DNA of 15,858 bases from JAQBYK01 sp964499425 (GTDB taxonomy: Bacteria > Patescibacteriota > Gracilibacteria > UBA1369 > LOWO2-01-FULL-3), in the NCBI GenBank assembly GCA_964499425.1, contig CAZCLD010000029.1, positions 1 to 15,858 of the forward strand. The letters run 5' to 3'. Below are positions 14,661 through 15,858 of the stretch, piece after piece; the stretch's first letter is position 1; each line of letters starts with the position of its first letter. The notes below the pieces were generated by a model. It made no database searches and had not been told where the DNA came from. It worked only from the letters and a program-made list of their open reading frames with translations. Made by a program: the position numbers and the translations under genes.

Positions 14661-15557
14661 TTAGGTTACTGCAAACATCCTATCAAATGCCTTGCGCGCT
14701 TTTGTAGCTACCTTCCTATCAACTCTCACAACAGGTTTCTCATTCATAAGCGCTTCAAGAACTGATTCTAGCGTATTTTTCTTCATATCGAAACACATAT
14801 TGCACAGTCCATGAAATTTCTTGCCCGGTACCGACCGATGAAGTCTCTCCGTCATTCCACACTCAGTAAGAACGAAAAACTCGTCGGCAGGGTCCTCCTT
14901 AGCACATTTAATCATTCCACTAGTGCTAGAAACATAATCTGCAACCTCTAAAACCTCAGGTTTTGACTCGGGATGAGCGATTATTTTAGCCCTTGGATGC
15001 GTCGACCTAACCTCATCAATGTAATCCCTATTAACATAATGATGTACGGGGCAATAACCCTTCCAGGCAATTATCTTCTTCTCAGGAACTTTTGAAGCCA
15101 CGTATGCAGCTAAATTCTTGTCAGGCACAAATATAATTTCCTTCTGCGGTAGAGATTTCACAACCGCAACAGCATTTGAGGACGTACAACAAATATCTGA
15201 TACGGCCTTAACCTCAGCCGTAGAATTAACGTAAGTAACAACAGCCGCATCCGGATGTATCTTTCTAAATTTCTTCAATTTGTCAGCTTCGATCATATCA
15301 GCCATAGCACATCCAGCATCAATATTTGGCACTACTACCTTCTTTCCAGGATTCAAAATAGCTGCACTTTCTGCCATAAACAGCACTCCACAAAAAACAA
15401 TCATCCTGGCCTCAGTCTTAGCAGCCTCCAAGCAAAGGCCAAGTGAATCACCAGTGAAATCTGCTACATCATAAATCTCGGGTCTCTGATAATTATGCAC
15501 CAGAATAACCGCATTCTTCTCGCGTTTAAGCTCATTTATTTTTGATACAATACTCAT
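14661..15557 (-). CDS. nadA: Quinolinate synthase
   Basis: NadA condenses iminoaspartate with dihydroxyacetone phosphate to quinolinate, using a [4Fe-4S] cluster. The 298-residue protein carries the three expected cluster cysteines: C83 (DAGCAMADMI), C169 (WKGYCPVHHYVN) and C255 (NMCFDMKKNTL). It also has HNYQRPEI (21-28), the D-SL repeat region and the FCGVLFMAESAAIL segment. Its length is normal for the shorter NadA type. I chose the ATG at 15557 over the TTG just before it. nadC follows after four bases. nadB, which would supply iminoaspartate, is not in the window. Upstream, the small unknown gene ends ten bases before the ATG, so all three are likely one operon with a promoter beyond the right edge. 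Confidence 0.97.
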   Translation of the reverse strand: MSIVSKINELKREKNAVILVHNYQRPEIYDVADFTGDSLGLCLEAAKTEARMIVFCGVLFMAESAAILNPGKKVVVPNIDAGCAMADMIEADKLKKFRKIHPDAAVVTYVNSTAEVKAVSDICCTSSNAVAVVKSLPQKEIIFVPDKNLAAYVASKVPEKKIIAWKGYCPVHHYVNRDYIDEVRSTHPRAKIIAHPESKPEVLEVADYVSSTSGMIKCAKEDPADEFFVLTECGMTERLHRSVPGKKFHGLCNMCFDMKKNTLESVLEALMNEKPVVRVDRKVATKARKAFDRMFAVT

Positions 15558-15567
15558 CAAACGAAGA

Positions 15568-15858
15568 CTACATCACGCCATGGACATAGCGCAACCAAAG
15601 AGTTTTTAGGCTATCTACAGCCGCCTTTCCAATTCTAAGTAAAATTCCTCTTAACTCTCGAATCTTTCTCATAATATTGGACATTTCAAAATAATTCATC
15701 TCGCCTGGCTTTCTAAGCATCTTCATAGCCTTCTTGTGAAGATAATCAATTTCCTTCTTAATTTCACGCTCAATCTGACTTCTCATTGCCTTCTCGGAAG
15801 GCAGCTTCTTTAGTAATTCCTTTCTAATTTGTGTTGGGTCAAATTTCTTTGCCTTGCC
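15568..15858 (-). CDS. C-terminal part of a small basic helical protein, unknown function
   Basis: The frame is open to the right edge, so the N-terminus is missing; 96 residues are visible. An internal ATG at 15786 could be mistaken for a start, but 24 upstream codons remain open (including KKFDPTQIRKELLKKLPSEKA), so the gene probably begins outside. The visible part is rich in Lys, Arg, Glu, Leu and Met and is probably all helical. It has a likely coiled-coil segment (IEREIKKEIDYLHKKAMKML) and a terminal LKTLWLRYVHGVM. I recognise no family. It ends ten bases before nadA and could be co-transcribed with the NAD genes. Confidence 0.6.
   Translation of the reverse strand, partial: GKAKKFDPTQIRKELLKKLPSEKAMRSQIEREIKKEIDYLHKKAMKMLRKPGEMNYFEMSNIMRKIRELRGILLRIGKAAVDSLKTLWLRYVHGVM

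Noticed and set aside
1..15858. UGA recoding as in Gracilibacteria or Absconditabacteria
   Set aside because: tsaE and nadC end naturally at TGA at the expected family lengths, and I noticed no conserved glycine replaced by TGA.

Overview
This is a dense, AT-rich bacterial segment of about 40% GC by eye. It carries twelve protein-coding genes, two of them cut by the window edges, and one tRNA gene. The standard code fits: TGA, TAA and TAG all end genes here. None of the starts has a recognisable Shine-Dalgarno sequence. Leaders are short and A/T-rich, and the clearest promoter signals are extended -10 boxes (TGnTATAAT-like). Short intergenic gaps, a stand-alone VirD4-like membrane ATPase, a sigma-region-4/HARE-HTH protein and small secreted murein enzymes together suggest a streamlined genome. 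My guess is the Patescibacteria/CPR (Peregrinibacteria-like), but that is inference from gene content; no rRNA or marker phylogeny is available here.

Left part (1-3059), cell wall and tRNA modification. A truncated M23 murein endopeptidase gene runs leftward. It diverges from a rightward pair made of tsaE (t6A tRNA modification) and an HD-domain phosphohydrolase, whose reading frames overlap. This pair meets a leftward gene tail to tail with a 27-bp overlap. That leftward gene encodes a secreted 3D-domain protein with two peptidoglycan-binding repeats. The M23 and 3D genes have strikingly similar promoter-leader sequences, which hints at coordinated expression of two wall-remodelling proteins.

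Middle (3060-12425), all leftward. In transcription order the genes are: a sigma-region-4 protein with HARE-HTH modules and its own TTGACA promoter, a HIT-family hydrolase, dnaE (polymerase III alpha with an apparently intact PHP domain), aspS (AspRS with a His typical of non-discriminating enzymes) and an 826-residue TraD/VirD4-type coupling ATPase. Gaps are 3 to 46 nt, so partial co-transcription is likely, with secondary promoters before the HIT and ATPase genes. A hairpin plus T-tract follows the ATPase gene.

Right part (12426-15858). A 222-bp intergenic region holds the back-to-back promoters of the sigma-like gene (leftward) and tRNA-Leu(UAG) (rightward), plus a perfect inverted repeat that could be an operator. 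A leftward SAM-methyltransferase-like gene ends inside the tRNA gene on the opposite strand, so its last 17 codons are antisense tRNA. Upstream of it are nadC and nadA (quinolinate synthase to nicotinate mononucleotide, de novo NAD synthesis) and the 3' end of a small basic helical protein of unknown function, apparently one operon entering from the right edge.

The points most worth following are the sigma4/HARE-HTH regulator with its putative operator, the unknown methyltransferase fused by overlap to tRNA-Leu, the shared promoter-leader of the wall genes, and the absence of Shine-Dalgarno sites. I saw no CRISPR array, insertion sequence, prophage or long repeat. No stretch longer than 300 bases lacks a gene.
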